In this document: positions 49,116 through 59,475 of the stretch, piece after piece
How the letters are laid out: each line of letters begins with the position of its first letter
Numbering within the stretch: position 1 is the first letter of the stretch
Program-made: the position numbers and the translations under genes
The notes under the pieces: model-generated
The model's input: only the letters and a program-made list of their open reading frames with translations
The model's database searches: none
Told to the model about the DNA's origin: nothing
Source: Manihot esculenta
Lineage: Eukaryota > Streptophyta > Magnoliopsida > Malpighiales > Euphorbiaceae
NCBI RefSeq assembly: GCF_001659605.2
Contig: NC_035178.2
Coordinates: forward strand, 13,338,062 to 13,402,061
Length of the DNA: 64,000 nt
Reading direction: 5' to 3'

Positions 49116-52100
49116 TTTTGTTAAATATACACTTAAAAATATTTCTTATATTTAATTTAACTTGGATTATATTTTATATATATATATGCCATGATATTTT
49201 TTTCTTAATAACGATAATAACAGTTTTAATAATCGTTTGGCTGAGAGGTAAGATTTGGGTGATAAGATTCCATGTCAATCCAAATCAATTTTAATAATCG
49301 TTTGGCTGAGAGGTAAGCAGGCCTGAGCATCCAGTATTATCAAAATTAAATACAACTGATCGGGCGTAATCAAATCAAATTGACCTAAATTTTGTAAAAT
49401 TTAATTTTATTTATTAAAAAATTTTAAAAATTTAAATTCTAATATTTGATTCGCTCTCATTTAGAAAATTAAACATTATGATTGAATTCGTTTATGCTAT
49501 TAAATAATATAAAAAAAATTTATGAAAATAATAAATATTAGAATAGTAAATTAATAATTTTAAAGTGGATCGTAAAATAGCATTGACATGCTTAGTCTGC
49601 TGGTAAATGTATCTGAGTAAATTTGAGAGATCTCAAGTTCTATCTACTCCCCAAATCTCCAATTTCATTTCAAAAAAAAAAATAATAATAAAATAATAAG
49701 TTTAAATTTAATTAATTGATATTAAAGGATTTTAAATAAAAAAATTTAGAATAATTCATTTTTTTGAAATTCATAAAAACTTTCTTTTATTAGATGAGTG
49801 GATAATTTTAAAAATATTTCACTTAAATAATTTTATTTTTTATTTAAAAATTTTAAATTTTAAAATTTCTATCAATATTTATAATGTATACAAAAGTGGA
49901 AAGAGGGAATATTGAATTGTTTAAAATGCACTTAAACCTTTAATTATTTACAATAATATTTAGTTTTTAAAATATTTGATAATTTTATTATTTAAAATTT
50001 AATTTTTAAAAAATAGATGATAATTTTATAATTTGAAATAATTTTATAATTAATTAAAAAATCATAAAAAATATATAAAATATAATAAGATTAAATTTTA
50101 TTAAATAATGATATAATTTTCATTGTAATTTATTATTTAAACTAATTTTAAAGTTTGCTAATAAAATTAAATTTCAAAATAAGAATTATTAAAATAATAT
50201 ATTTAAATATTAGATAAACACTAGAAAGATTATTAAAATAATTATTTTATATTTTAAGCACAAAATAAAAATAAATAAATTCAAATTTAATTAATTGTTA
50301 AAATAGTAATGAAATGAAAATTTGAAAATAGTGATCTATATTATTAAAATAGATTATTTAGAATTTTATTTAAATTTAAAATAGATAATATTTTTATTTA
50401 TTAGATTAATTTTAAGAGTTAAGAGAAATATTCAACTATAACATATTATTAATATTTAAAAGTTTTAAACTAAGTAGATAATTCTTTATTTAAATTCCAA
50501 ATATATTATATAATTAAAATTTCATGTATATACATATACTAAAACTATATTATGAATTGTGAAAAAGAAGTTTTAGAGAAATTTGATTTTGATAAATTTC
50601 ATACATAAATTAATAAATTATTTATTTCAAAATTTTGATAAATTGATAAGTTACAAAAATTTTAAAATAATTATTTATAACAAATACTTTTTTTTAAATA
50701 TTTATTATCATAAGTGATAAATAATAATTATTTTTTAAATTTTAATTGATAATAATAATTTTAAATAATTGTTATCAAATGATAAATATATTACCATACT
50801 TTTAAATAATTATTTTTTAAAAAATGAGATTTTATAATTTTAATTTAAAAATATTTACACATAAATTGAAATTTAACATGATAATAATTATTATTGACCA
50901 ATAAAATTCTTTGATTTTTTTTTCTATTTCTTAACTATAGTATCTTTCAATGATATAACTTAATTGTATATGACTATTTATGAGATTTTTTAAGAATTTT
51001 TATTATTTTATCACTTTTATTATTTTATTATTTTAAAATATTATTATGCTCATAAATAATATTAATAATTTAATGTTGATATTCTAATATTAATAATATT
51101 TTAATTTATTATTTTAATACTTATAATTAATTTTCTTATTATTATATTAACCACTAGGTTTTAAATCATTATTCTATTGATAAATTTAAAATAAATTTAA
51201 TTTAATTTAATTTATTAATATTTTATTATTTTTATTAGTTCTATGAGATGGTTATATGAAAATAATTAATAATAATTTGTTATAATAAAATATTAAATTT
51301 AAAAAAATAAAATATAAAATATAAAATAATAATTTATAGTAATTTTTTATTATAATATTTTCTTAGAGTAAACAACATTGTACTATTATAAGTGAAATTA
51401 ATTTCGTAATTAGTTTTAAATTTAGGAGAATTAAATTATTTATTATATAATAATAATTTTAACATTTAAAAATTTCAATTATAAATATATATTATATAAT
51501 CTACATATATCTAATTATTTATACAATAAAATATAATTTTTAAAATAGATAATATTTTATTATTTAAATTAATTTAAATTTAATAAAATTTGAGTTTTAT
51601 ACATATTTAAATTTATAAAGGATAATAATTTTATCTGTAATAACACAGTAATTACTTTTATAATTTTCTAAAATCTATTCTTATCATTTACTTGTCTCTC
51701 TTTTATTTAACTCACTCTTCCATTGGTAGATATTAATGGAGAAAAAATTATTGAGATTAAAATAATTAAATGATAAAAAGGATAATTTGATGAAATTAAA
51801 AGTTATTTTGCTACAATGATTTTCTTAATTATCATGCAAAACTCTTAAATAAAGTATAAAAATAAACAGAAGAGTAATGAAATATTCCTTAGCTTGGCTA
51901 AATTATATTTTATTTACATCATTATTGGAATTTGAATAATTCTCTATTCATAGATATAGAATTAAACCCTATTTAGTTTAAATCGAAATAATAACCGAAT
52001 CAATTTAATTTCAAATTTTAATTTATTTTAAATTTTTTAATTTTAATTTTAATAAATTTATGATATCAGTTCGATTTAAAAAAATATTCAATAAAATCGA

Positions 52101-53030
52101 ACTAAACCGAATAATGAATCCAACAATACATATTTTTGTATTATGATAATGAATTGATGGATATAATGGTATATAATCAAGCGGTCATGTATGTTTTAAA
52201 GTTTTTGAATATGAATTATGAATTGTTTTAGTTTTTAGTTTAATGTATATTATTTTTCTTGTTTATATTATTTACTGGCAAAAATTAAAATTGAATATTA
52301 AATTTTACAATATTAAAAAATTCAACTGACTAAATTAAATAAATCAAAACTATTTAATTTAATTTGATTTTTTTCAATTCAATTTATTTTAATATTGATA
52401 AATTTTTAAAATTTAATTTTCGATTTATTTGATTTTATTAATCGCTGAAATATTCCCTTAATCAGAAAAGTGAAATAATTAAGGTTGAGAGAAAATTAAA
52501 GGGAATGATAGATAAATTTTAAAAAACTTTAAAAATATTTCTTATATTTAATTTAAATAAGGATAAAATTATACTAGTTTATGATTAATGCCAGATTGCG
52601 GATGGCATTACTCGAATATTAGTTATTTGGGAGATAGATTCCACGTCAATCCAAATCAATTTTACTAATCGTTTGGATGAGAGATAAGCAGGCCTGATCA
52701 TCCGCTATTATCAAAGTTAAATACAAGGATGTGATCGAATTAAATTTTATAAAATTTATAATTAATTATTAAAAATTTTAAAAATTTAAACTCTATTTGA
52801 GTTTTAATAATTAGTTCGAGTTCGCATCAAATATTAAATATTATAATTAAATTCGATTCATAAAAAAACTCATTTAATATAATAATAAATTTAATTCAAC
52901 TTCAATTAAGAAGTTTGTTAATTAAATTTGAGCTCAAACTCAAAATTAAAAGATTTGGCTCAAATTCAAGTTGAGACTCACATTAGTAATTACAAATTAT
53001 TTTCAGCATACTTTAATTAATTATTAATTA
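49116..53030. repeat. Module Y, copy 5
   Basis: Full counterpart of 21111-25000, with an empty CACTA site near 51500. Somewhat more diverged after 52780 and ends near 53030 where similarity stops. Confidence 0.8.
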
Positions 53031-53789
53031 TTATTAATATAAATAATATAGAAAAAAGCACATTAAAAAAATTATGCAATACAATTCGTAATAAAAATAA
53101 TAAAAATAAATATAAATTCAACATAACACAAATAATACACAAAATTTAATATCAAAGGAATAAGTTAACTTTCAACTTCCAACTTCCAACAACCAACATT
53201 CATAACTAGTCAAACTTATTTAACTAGTCTAACTTAAATTTCAATTTCAACATTCATAATGCTTCCAACAATACCAATCAACTACGACCATAAATTTATA
53301 ATGCTTCTAACAATACCAATTAACTATAATAATAAATTCATACTAATAAAAAATTCATAAATTCATAGTTATATTAGTTATTTATAATTTTTAAAAATGT
53401 GATTTTTAATTATTTGTAATATTTTATATTTTATAATTTTATAATTATTTTTCTTTTATTTGTTTAATAATGTTGATTTTTTAGAATAATTTATTGGATA
53501 TTTACCCGCAAATATTAATTTAATTTTATATTTTATATTACTTATTTATATTTTAATATTTCTTTTTATAAATATATATACCATTTAAAATTAAATTATA
53601 ATTATAAATTTTTTTAGTATAACAAATAATAAATTTGTTCTTCATACAAAACAATTCATACTAGATACTAAATATAAAATAATGTATGAGTTTATTCATG
53701 AGTTTAATTAATTAATTTGTTAATGAATGAACCTGTTCTTAAACTTCCTAAGCCTATTCACAAACTTATTTAACGAATTAGTTCACGAA
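53031..53789. other. AT-rich sequence left of the solo LTR
   Basis: No ORF supported. The last 120 bp (CATGAGTTTAATT, AACGAATTAGTTCACGAA) and the sequence after 55969 (AACGAGTCAGCTCGTGAA) look like one interspersed repeat split by the LTR. Confidence 0.5.
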
Positions 53790-54414
53790 TGTAACGATCC
53801 GGAAATCGGACCGCTACCGGCGCTAGGATCCAGATCGGCATAAGGCCGCCGAGACCCGTAGCAAGCCTCCTATACCTGTTGGATACCTGATAACATCCCA
53901 TACATGATCATACATTTTCATAAAATTTAAATCTTTTCATATTCCAAGCCTGACCTGTGCATGCACTATACCATAAACATAAAACCCCAATCTAGAGCCC
54001 TCATCGAATGCTCTAGTGGGTTATCATAACATACATCTAGCTTGAACTATCATTTCTCATCATAAAAACATTTCGTTAAAAGAGATCGTGTACTAAAAGG
54101 GACTGATCATACATTGGGGTCAAGCACAATTCTAAAATCATAAAACAATTCTCAACATTTCATTACATAACCTCAATTTACAATACATGTCCACTCTAAC
54201 TACTACATACACTACTAAGCCTCTACTCTTGCTGACCTCCCGATCTAGCCTGAACCTGCAAGCCTGGGGGTTAAGGGAAAAGGGGGTGAGCTAAAAAGCC
54301 CAGTGAGCAGAACAATAAAACATATACAAAAATCATGCTTTCATGGAATGCATCACAACACATACATTTCACATCACGGATGAACTTGTTACCAATAACC
54401 CTCTACATATCCAA

Positions 54415-54625
54415 TGTGCCCGGACATGGACATGGGCAGTCCTAGACTTTCATAACATACATATAAAATGCCAGGACTTCCTCTTAATCATAACATACAA
54501 TGCCAAGATGCGTGGACATGGGCAGCCCTAGACTTTCATTAATCATCATACATATAAAATGCCAGGACGCGTGGACATGGGCAGCCTTGGACTTTCATTA
54601 ATCATCATACATATTGAGGGCTAAT
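54415..54625 (-). repeat. Tandem repeat in the LTR, about three units of 70-80 bp
   Basis: Units share GGACATGGGCAG, CTAGACTTTCAT and ATAAAATGCCAGGA. The position corresponds to the 37 bp repeats at 10150-10305, so this LTR segment expands independently in different copies. Confidence 0.75.
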
Positions 54626-54780
54626 GGATCATTCAACATTCATCCACATCAACAACATAGAATGCAATGCATCATATTCGTGAGATTCTAATACAACAAC
54701 CTAAAATACATCATGGTATTCGTGATGCATGAACATGCTCAAAACTTTGTTATTTTAATACATAGTTCAGTTCTACTCAC

Positions 54781-54852
54781 CTCTGGCTGACTCTGATCTA
54801 ACTCTGAAGCAGCTGACTCACTGCTGGGCTCCTCGGTTCCTCGGGTCCGATC
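54781..54852 (-). other. Candidate leader exon inside LTR (minus-strand solo LTR)
   Basis: 72 bp counterpart of 6435-6506. On the minus strand CCTGTGTAG precedes it and CAGAG/GTGAG follows. The upstream donor-like AGAG/GTAAG is at 55482 and the acceptor-like TGCAG near 54256. Confidence 0.4.
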
Positions 54853-54977
54853 CTACACAGGTGGACTCGTATGAGGTACCAAACATAGACTAACATGACT
54901 CTAAACAACTCCCCAAAAATCCCCTAAAACACCTCAAAACATTCATGCAAAATAGGCAAAGGAAGGCTGGACAGAGC

Positions 54978-55215
54978 ACCTTTGGCGGCACCTTTGGCGG
55001 CCGAACCCTCCTCCAGATCCGAAAGTCATGCACCTTCGGCTGCCGAAAGTTCTCTCTAGATCCGAAACTCATGCATGTTCTGCGGCAGGTTCGGCGACCG
55101 AAACTGCCCTCTAGAACCGAAAGTCCAAACTTTCGGGGGCAAGCTTAGGCGGCCAAACATGCCACCACAGGCAGGTTCGGCGGCCGAAAGTGCCTTCGGC
55201 TGCCGAACCTGAGTT
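54978..55215 (-). repeat. TTCGGCCGCCGAA-type palindrome array (minus-strand solo LTR)
   Basis: Same vocabulary as the arrays at 6064 and 9533, here with more decayed CG sites (for example TTTGGCGGC). Confidence 0.8.
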
Positions 55216-55974
55216 CTTCCAGAAATGGCAGAACTCAGCCTCTCACATGCACATTGCCTCCCTAACTTTCTAAACATGCATTCAACACTTCTAAAACATG
55301 CATACACACATACATGAGCACATAGGGGTCTCAAACTATCTTAAACCTCAACAACAACACAAATAACAACTCATACAACATTCATTAACCATAAACTTAA
55401 CATTAACCTAAACATGCATTTCTACCCAAAAATCTCATAAAACTTGTTTAAAACATGGAATGAGCTACAGATCTACTCTTACCTCTTGAAGATCGAGAGG
55501 GGAGGTGACCTAAACTTGGAGAAATGGAGGAAGAGAGCTCCTGGGTCTCCAAGCTTCAAATCTTGATCTTAGCTCCAAAAATCTTCAAAACCAAGCTAGA
55601 ACTCGTTAAAACTTGAAAGATTTGAGAAAAATCATCAAAACCAACCATGGGAGGGCATGGACTCACCGTTGGCCGAAAATAGGGGAGAAAACTCGCCTAT
55701 TTTCGGCCATGGGGCCTCTTATAAGTGGCTGGCCAGGCCACCTTCGGAAGTCGAAGATGATTCCAAAACTCATGCATGTTCGGCGGCCGAACCTGGATTT
55801 TCCCTTTATGGTCTTTTTCATTCAAAACTCAATTTCTTTCTTACTTAAAACCATAAAATACATAAAAACATTTTAGAAAAACATATTCTTACCCTTCTAG
55901 AGCATCCCGACATCCGAGATTCCGCCGGACGGTAGGAATTCCAATGCCGGAGTCTAGCCGGGTATGACATTGAA

Positions 55975-56829
55975 CTTACTTATCAAGTCTACTCATGAGC
56001 CTATTTAATGTACTTGTTCAACGAGTCAGCTCGTGAATTTGCTTATGAACATGAAAATGAGTTAGCTCGCAAGGTTTAACGAGCGAAATACTATTTAGTT
56101 CAAACTCAACTCGTTTATACAACAAATTTCAAAATTGAGCTCAAATATTAAGTTTTTATCGAGTCGAGTCTCGAGTAGTTTTGAATAATTTATTTCGTTT
56201 ACACCTTAACAACTGAAATATTTTTATTTTGAAATTAAATCAAATATTTAAATTAATTCAATTCGATATATTTTTTTATTTGAATATAATAGTGCTAATC
56301 TCCATTAGTAAAGACTATTTTTTTTTATTATATTTACGAAGAAAAAAGTCTAAGTTCATGAGTCCAACAAAAAAATTCCATACTTATTTTCTCGAACAAA
56401 TCACTTTAAATTAAAGAAAATAAAACCTTATTATTAGTATGTTTTAAGAGTTTAAATCAATTGAAGTTTTAATATTATTAAAATAATATTTTGATAATAA
56501 TTTAAAATTATTGTAAAAAAATTCAATTTGTTAATATATGTAATAGTATATTTTAATAAATAGTTTGTTTTATATTTAATAAAATTAACTATAAAATATA
56601 AAAATTCATTTAAAAAAAATTGAATATTTTAAAATTTTTAATAAATTTTAAAATAATTATATTAACAAGGTATAAGATTTTTATATGCGCGTGACTTAAA
56701 AGTTGATTCTTACTATTAATAATTATTTTAAGAAGATTAATTACTATTAATAATCTTTGGTAAAGCCTTAACGATGGCAACGCTCTCTTCAAGATTTCTC
56801 CAAGAAAGATTTTGAAAAACTAGAAATCG
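55975..56829. other. AT-rich region right of the solo LTR
   Basis: First 200 bp continues the interrupted repeat with GAGCTC/CGAGTCGAGTCTCGAG words. After that, AT-rich sequence without a supported ORF. Confidence 0.5.
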
Positions 56830-57277
56830 AGAATGATGGAGCGACAAAGAAGATGAAATACAATTATAATAGCACATTTTTTATACAAGCAGATATTTCT
56901 TTTCAAGAAGAGGTGAGCGAAGCCGTGTAGGATCTAAAAACAAGATTTAGAACAGAGCAAGACAAAACTGTATTTGCTGATTTCCTTGGAAAGAAGACTG
57001 GAAGCAAAGGATAGAGCCTAGAGAGATTTTTCTTAATGGAAAAAGAACACACCTTTTATTCAACATGATACATCTCTTAAATAGACAGATTAGTTTGACT
57101 AATTCAAATAAAAAAAACTACACTAAGATTGATCCTAACTTCATGCCATGTCCCTGCATTTTCGGTTGCTGTTGTAACAAAATTTGGGTTGAAGAGAATT
57201 TGGGTTGAAGTGGACACTTTCTTGGGTTGATCTTCAGGCGTGATCTTAGCCTCTGTTTGACAAGATTACATGCAACA
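56830..57277 (-). repeat. Ty1/copia 3' LTR (inner edge certain, outer edge not found)
   Basis: The minus-strand tract AAGGAGGAGAG (about 57278-57288) is followed by TGTTGCATG at 57277, the normal arrangement of polypurine tract and 3' LTR start. A TATA-like CTATTTAAGAG lies near 57073-57083. The left limit given is provisional. Confidence 0.6.
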
Positions 57278-57286
57278 CTCTCCTCC

Positions 57287-57769
57287 TTAATCTTGTCGCA
57301 ATGTCTTCACGTTCTTAATTCCAATCATGATGCGCTGTTCTTCAAATTTATCCCGTGGCAATGGTTTTGTCAGAATGTCTGCACATTGCTCCTCCGTCTT
57401 CACATATTCTACTTTGATATCACCTTTTTGAACGCAATCTCTTATAAAATGATACTTGACATCAATGTGTTTACTCCGACTGTGATGCACCAGATTCTTC
57501 ATGAGAGCTATGGCGGATTGGTTATCGATTCTCAATAGGGTTTTCTTGTCTTGTTGACCTTTTAGCTCACCAAGAAATCTTTCAATCCAGACACCTTGAC
57601 ACGCTCCTACAGTTGCTGCAATATATTCAGCTTCACATGAAGATAACGCCACGACTTTCTGCTTTTGTGAGAACCACATAGTAGGATTGCTTCCAAGAAA
57701 GTAAATTACTCCCGACGTGCTCTTATGATCATCAATGTCCCCTGCCAAATCGCTGTCACAATAGCCAAT
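57287..57769 (-). pseudogene. Ty1/copia RNase H, downstream half of an interrupted pol gene
   Basis: Reading leftwards from the insertion: DSDLAGDIDDHKSTSG, FSQKQKVVALSSCEAEYIAAT, RIDNQSAIALMKN, HHSRSKHIDVKYHFIRD and the CADILTKPLP tail that closes copia pol. The acidic residues of the D-E-D set are present. Ends with a stop at 57287 just before the polypurine tract. The 5.8 kb element at 57770-63568 separates it from RT at 63574. The reading frame is preserved across the site when the insert and one CCAAT are ignored, so the copia gene was still open here when hit. Confidence 0.92.
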
Positions 57770-59403
57770 TGATAGAGCATATTTTAGCCCATATTTTCAT
57801 GATCTTATTGATGTTTATTTGCACCTATTCTACCTAATTTTGTGGTTTTAATAATGTTTTGCAAATATTAGGTGTGAAGAAACAAATTGGAAAAAAATGC
57901 CCTTAAAAGTGCCAAAGAATGCCAAAAAACAGCCACTTTCGGAAGCACCTTCGGAAGCACTTTCGGAAGCCAAAAGTCACCCACCTTTGGAAGCACTTTC
58001 GGAAGCACTTTCGGGGGCACTTTCGGCGGCCTAAAGTCCAGTCCAGAGGCGAAAGTCACCCACCTTCGGGGGCACCTTCGGCCGCCGAACCTTGGCTCCA
58101 GAGACGAAAGTCCTGCCCCCGAAACTTAACTTAGGCGGCCGAACTTGCCCCCGAACATGCTCTTCCCTATTTAATGAGCCAAATCTTGAAGATCACATGT
58201 TTCCTACATAGTGCCATGCTCATTCAAAATTCAAATCAAGGCTCCACCTTCCTCTTTAGTGCATGAATCTTCTTGGACACACCTTGGATGTCAATTAAAA
58301 GACCAAAAAGGGCTTGCAACTCCACATATGCACAAAGAAAACTCAAGGGCACTATGGGGCAATCACTCAAAGATACATGGACACTAAAAAGGAAAAAGGC
58401 AGCCTCTCAAGATCTATTTAAAGGCCTCAAGAAGACCAAGAATCAACATCTTCCATCAAGGGATTGATCAAGGCTCTCCAAAGGCTCTTCCACCTTAGTT
58501 CTTCATCTTTTCTTTCTTCTTTTCTTTAATTTTCTGTTTTGGTTCAGCCATGAGTGGCTGAAACCTTTTTTCTAGTTGAAGTTTGGTTGAAACTAAGGTT
58601 GTTTAAAAGGTTGTGAGATCTGAACATAAAGTGTTTGCTTTTGATTTATTCAATATTCATGCAATTGTGCTTAATTATAAAGATTGCTTTGTTGTTTTGA
58701 TCAAATTGGCCACTTGATTCTTGATTGCAAAGTTAATTGATTGTTGATTAGGATATTTGTTAATCCGTAATTGCTGGAAATATTCTGATCTAAGAACACT
58801 TGGTGTAAAAACCAAGGAATTGCATGATCTAACATCATCTCATACGTTTGAGTAGTTAGGGTTTGGATCTTTCTAGTTCTTCATGCAATTGGAAATTGTT
58901 TTGATGCCTATGGCCCAAGGACGTTCCTTGGCAATTTGTTAATTAGTAATTGGTTAGAGGACGTTCCCTAATCAGTTTGTTCATAAGGAAAGACATGGTG
59001 GTGAGAAGCGTCTTCCACCCCCATAACCAACCTATTGAATCAATCAAGATAACCATGTTTCAATGATCAACCCAAACAACCAAAGTGGATCCATATCTTC
59101 AACTAGACCTTTCTCTTATTGATTTCCTCTTTTATTTTAATTACTTGCTGTTTTAATTACTTTCATTAGTTGTTAATCAAATCATCTCAAAACCCCCCTT
59201 TTTACTTTCCTTGCACTTTACTTTTGTTCTATTTGCAATTACTGCCTTCACTTGTGCTTTCCATTGGTTTGATTGGTCTTGATTAAGATAAATAAATAGG
59301 TAATCAATTCTCTGTGGATACGATCCTTCACCACTGTCTACAGTTGTATTTGTAGGTAACCAAGAAGGTTATTTTTGACCGGCTTCGACAACCGCTCCTG
59401 TCA
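57770..59403 (+). repeat. 5' LTR of the Athila/Tat-like element
   Basis: 1634 bp, TGATAGAGCA...CCTGTCA. A palindrome-type array is at 57936-58160, and TATTTAAA-like TATA candidates at about 58168 and 58416. Confidence 0.95.
57936..58160 (+). repeat. CTTTCGG / TTCGGCCGCCGAA array in the 5' LTR
   Basis: Repeats of (A/C)CTTTCGGAAGCAC, then GGGGGCACTTTCGGCGGCC, CCAGAGGCGAAAGTC, CTTCGGCCGCCGAACC and TTAGGCGGCCGAACTT. The words are the same as in the Tekay LTR arrays, though the LTRs are otherwise unrelated. Counterpart at 62077-62325 is 24 bp longer. Confidence 0.85.
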
Positions 59404-59408
59404 AAAAT

Positions 59409-59426
59409 TGGCGCCGTTGCCGGGGA
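59409..59426 (+). other. Intact tRNA-Asp primer-binding site
   Basis: TGGCGCCGTTGCCGGGGA, complementary to the 3' end of plant tRNA-Asp, five bases after the LTR end. Typical of Athila/Tat-type elements. Confidence 0.9.
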
Positions 59427-59475
59427 ATTGATTTCACTTGTTTGTTTATTTCCTTTCATGACCAAGATCTGAATC

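Larger units (their letters stand above)
16863..53030 (+). repeat. 36 kb array of large duplicated modules (X-L-Y-L-Y-X-L-Y-X-L-Y'-L-Y)
   Basis: Three X modules (16978, 33939, 42537), five deleted LINE copies L (20195, 25440, 37200, 45760, 48225) and five AT-rich Y modules recur in the same orientation with very few differences over kilobases. The span 16863-25412 corresponds to 33939-42420 minus its first 115 bp. Copy 3 starts at 42421 with that extra piece of flanking gene fragment. Segmental duplication by unequal exchange or template switching fits better than repeated transposition, because the junctions fall inside modules and no common ends or target duplications flank the unit. Confidence 0.9.
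53790..55969 (-). mobile_element. Solo Tekay-type LTR on the minus strand
   Basis: Plus strand runs TGTAACGATCCGG to GCCGGGTATGACA, the complement of a TGTCATACCC...GTTACA LTR, 2180 bp. Flanks are ACGAA (53785-53789) and TTGAA (55970-55974), an imperfect target duplication compatible with a C-to-T change and one other. Contains all family features: leader-exon candidate, palindrome array and a weakened TATA (TATAAGA, 55717-55723). Confidence 0.88.

Noticed and set aside
57227..57538. 103-codon plus-strand ORF
   Set aside because: Antisense to the well-supported copia RNase H reading.
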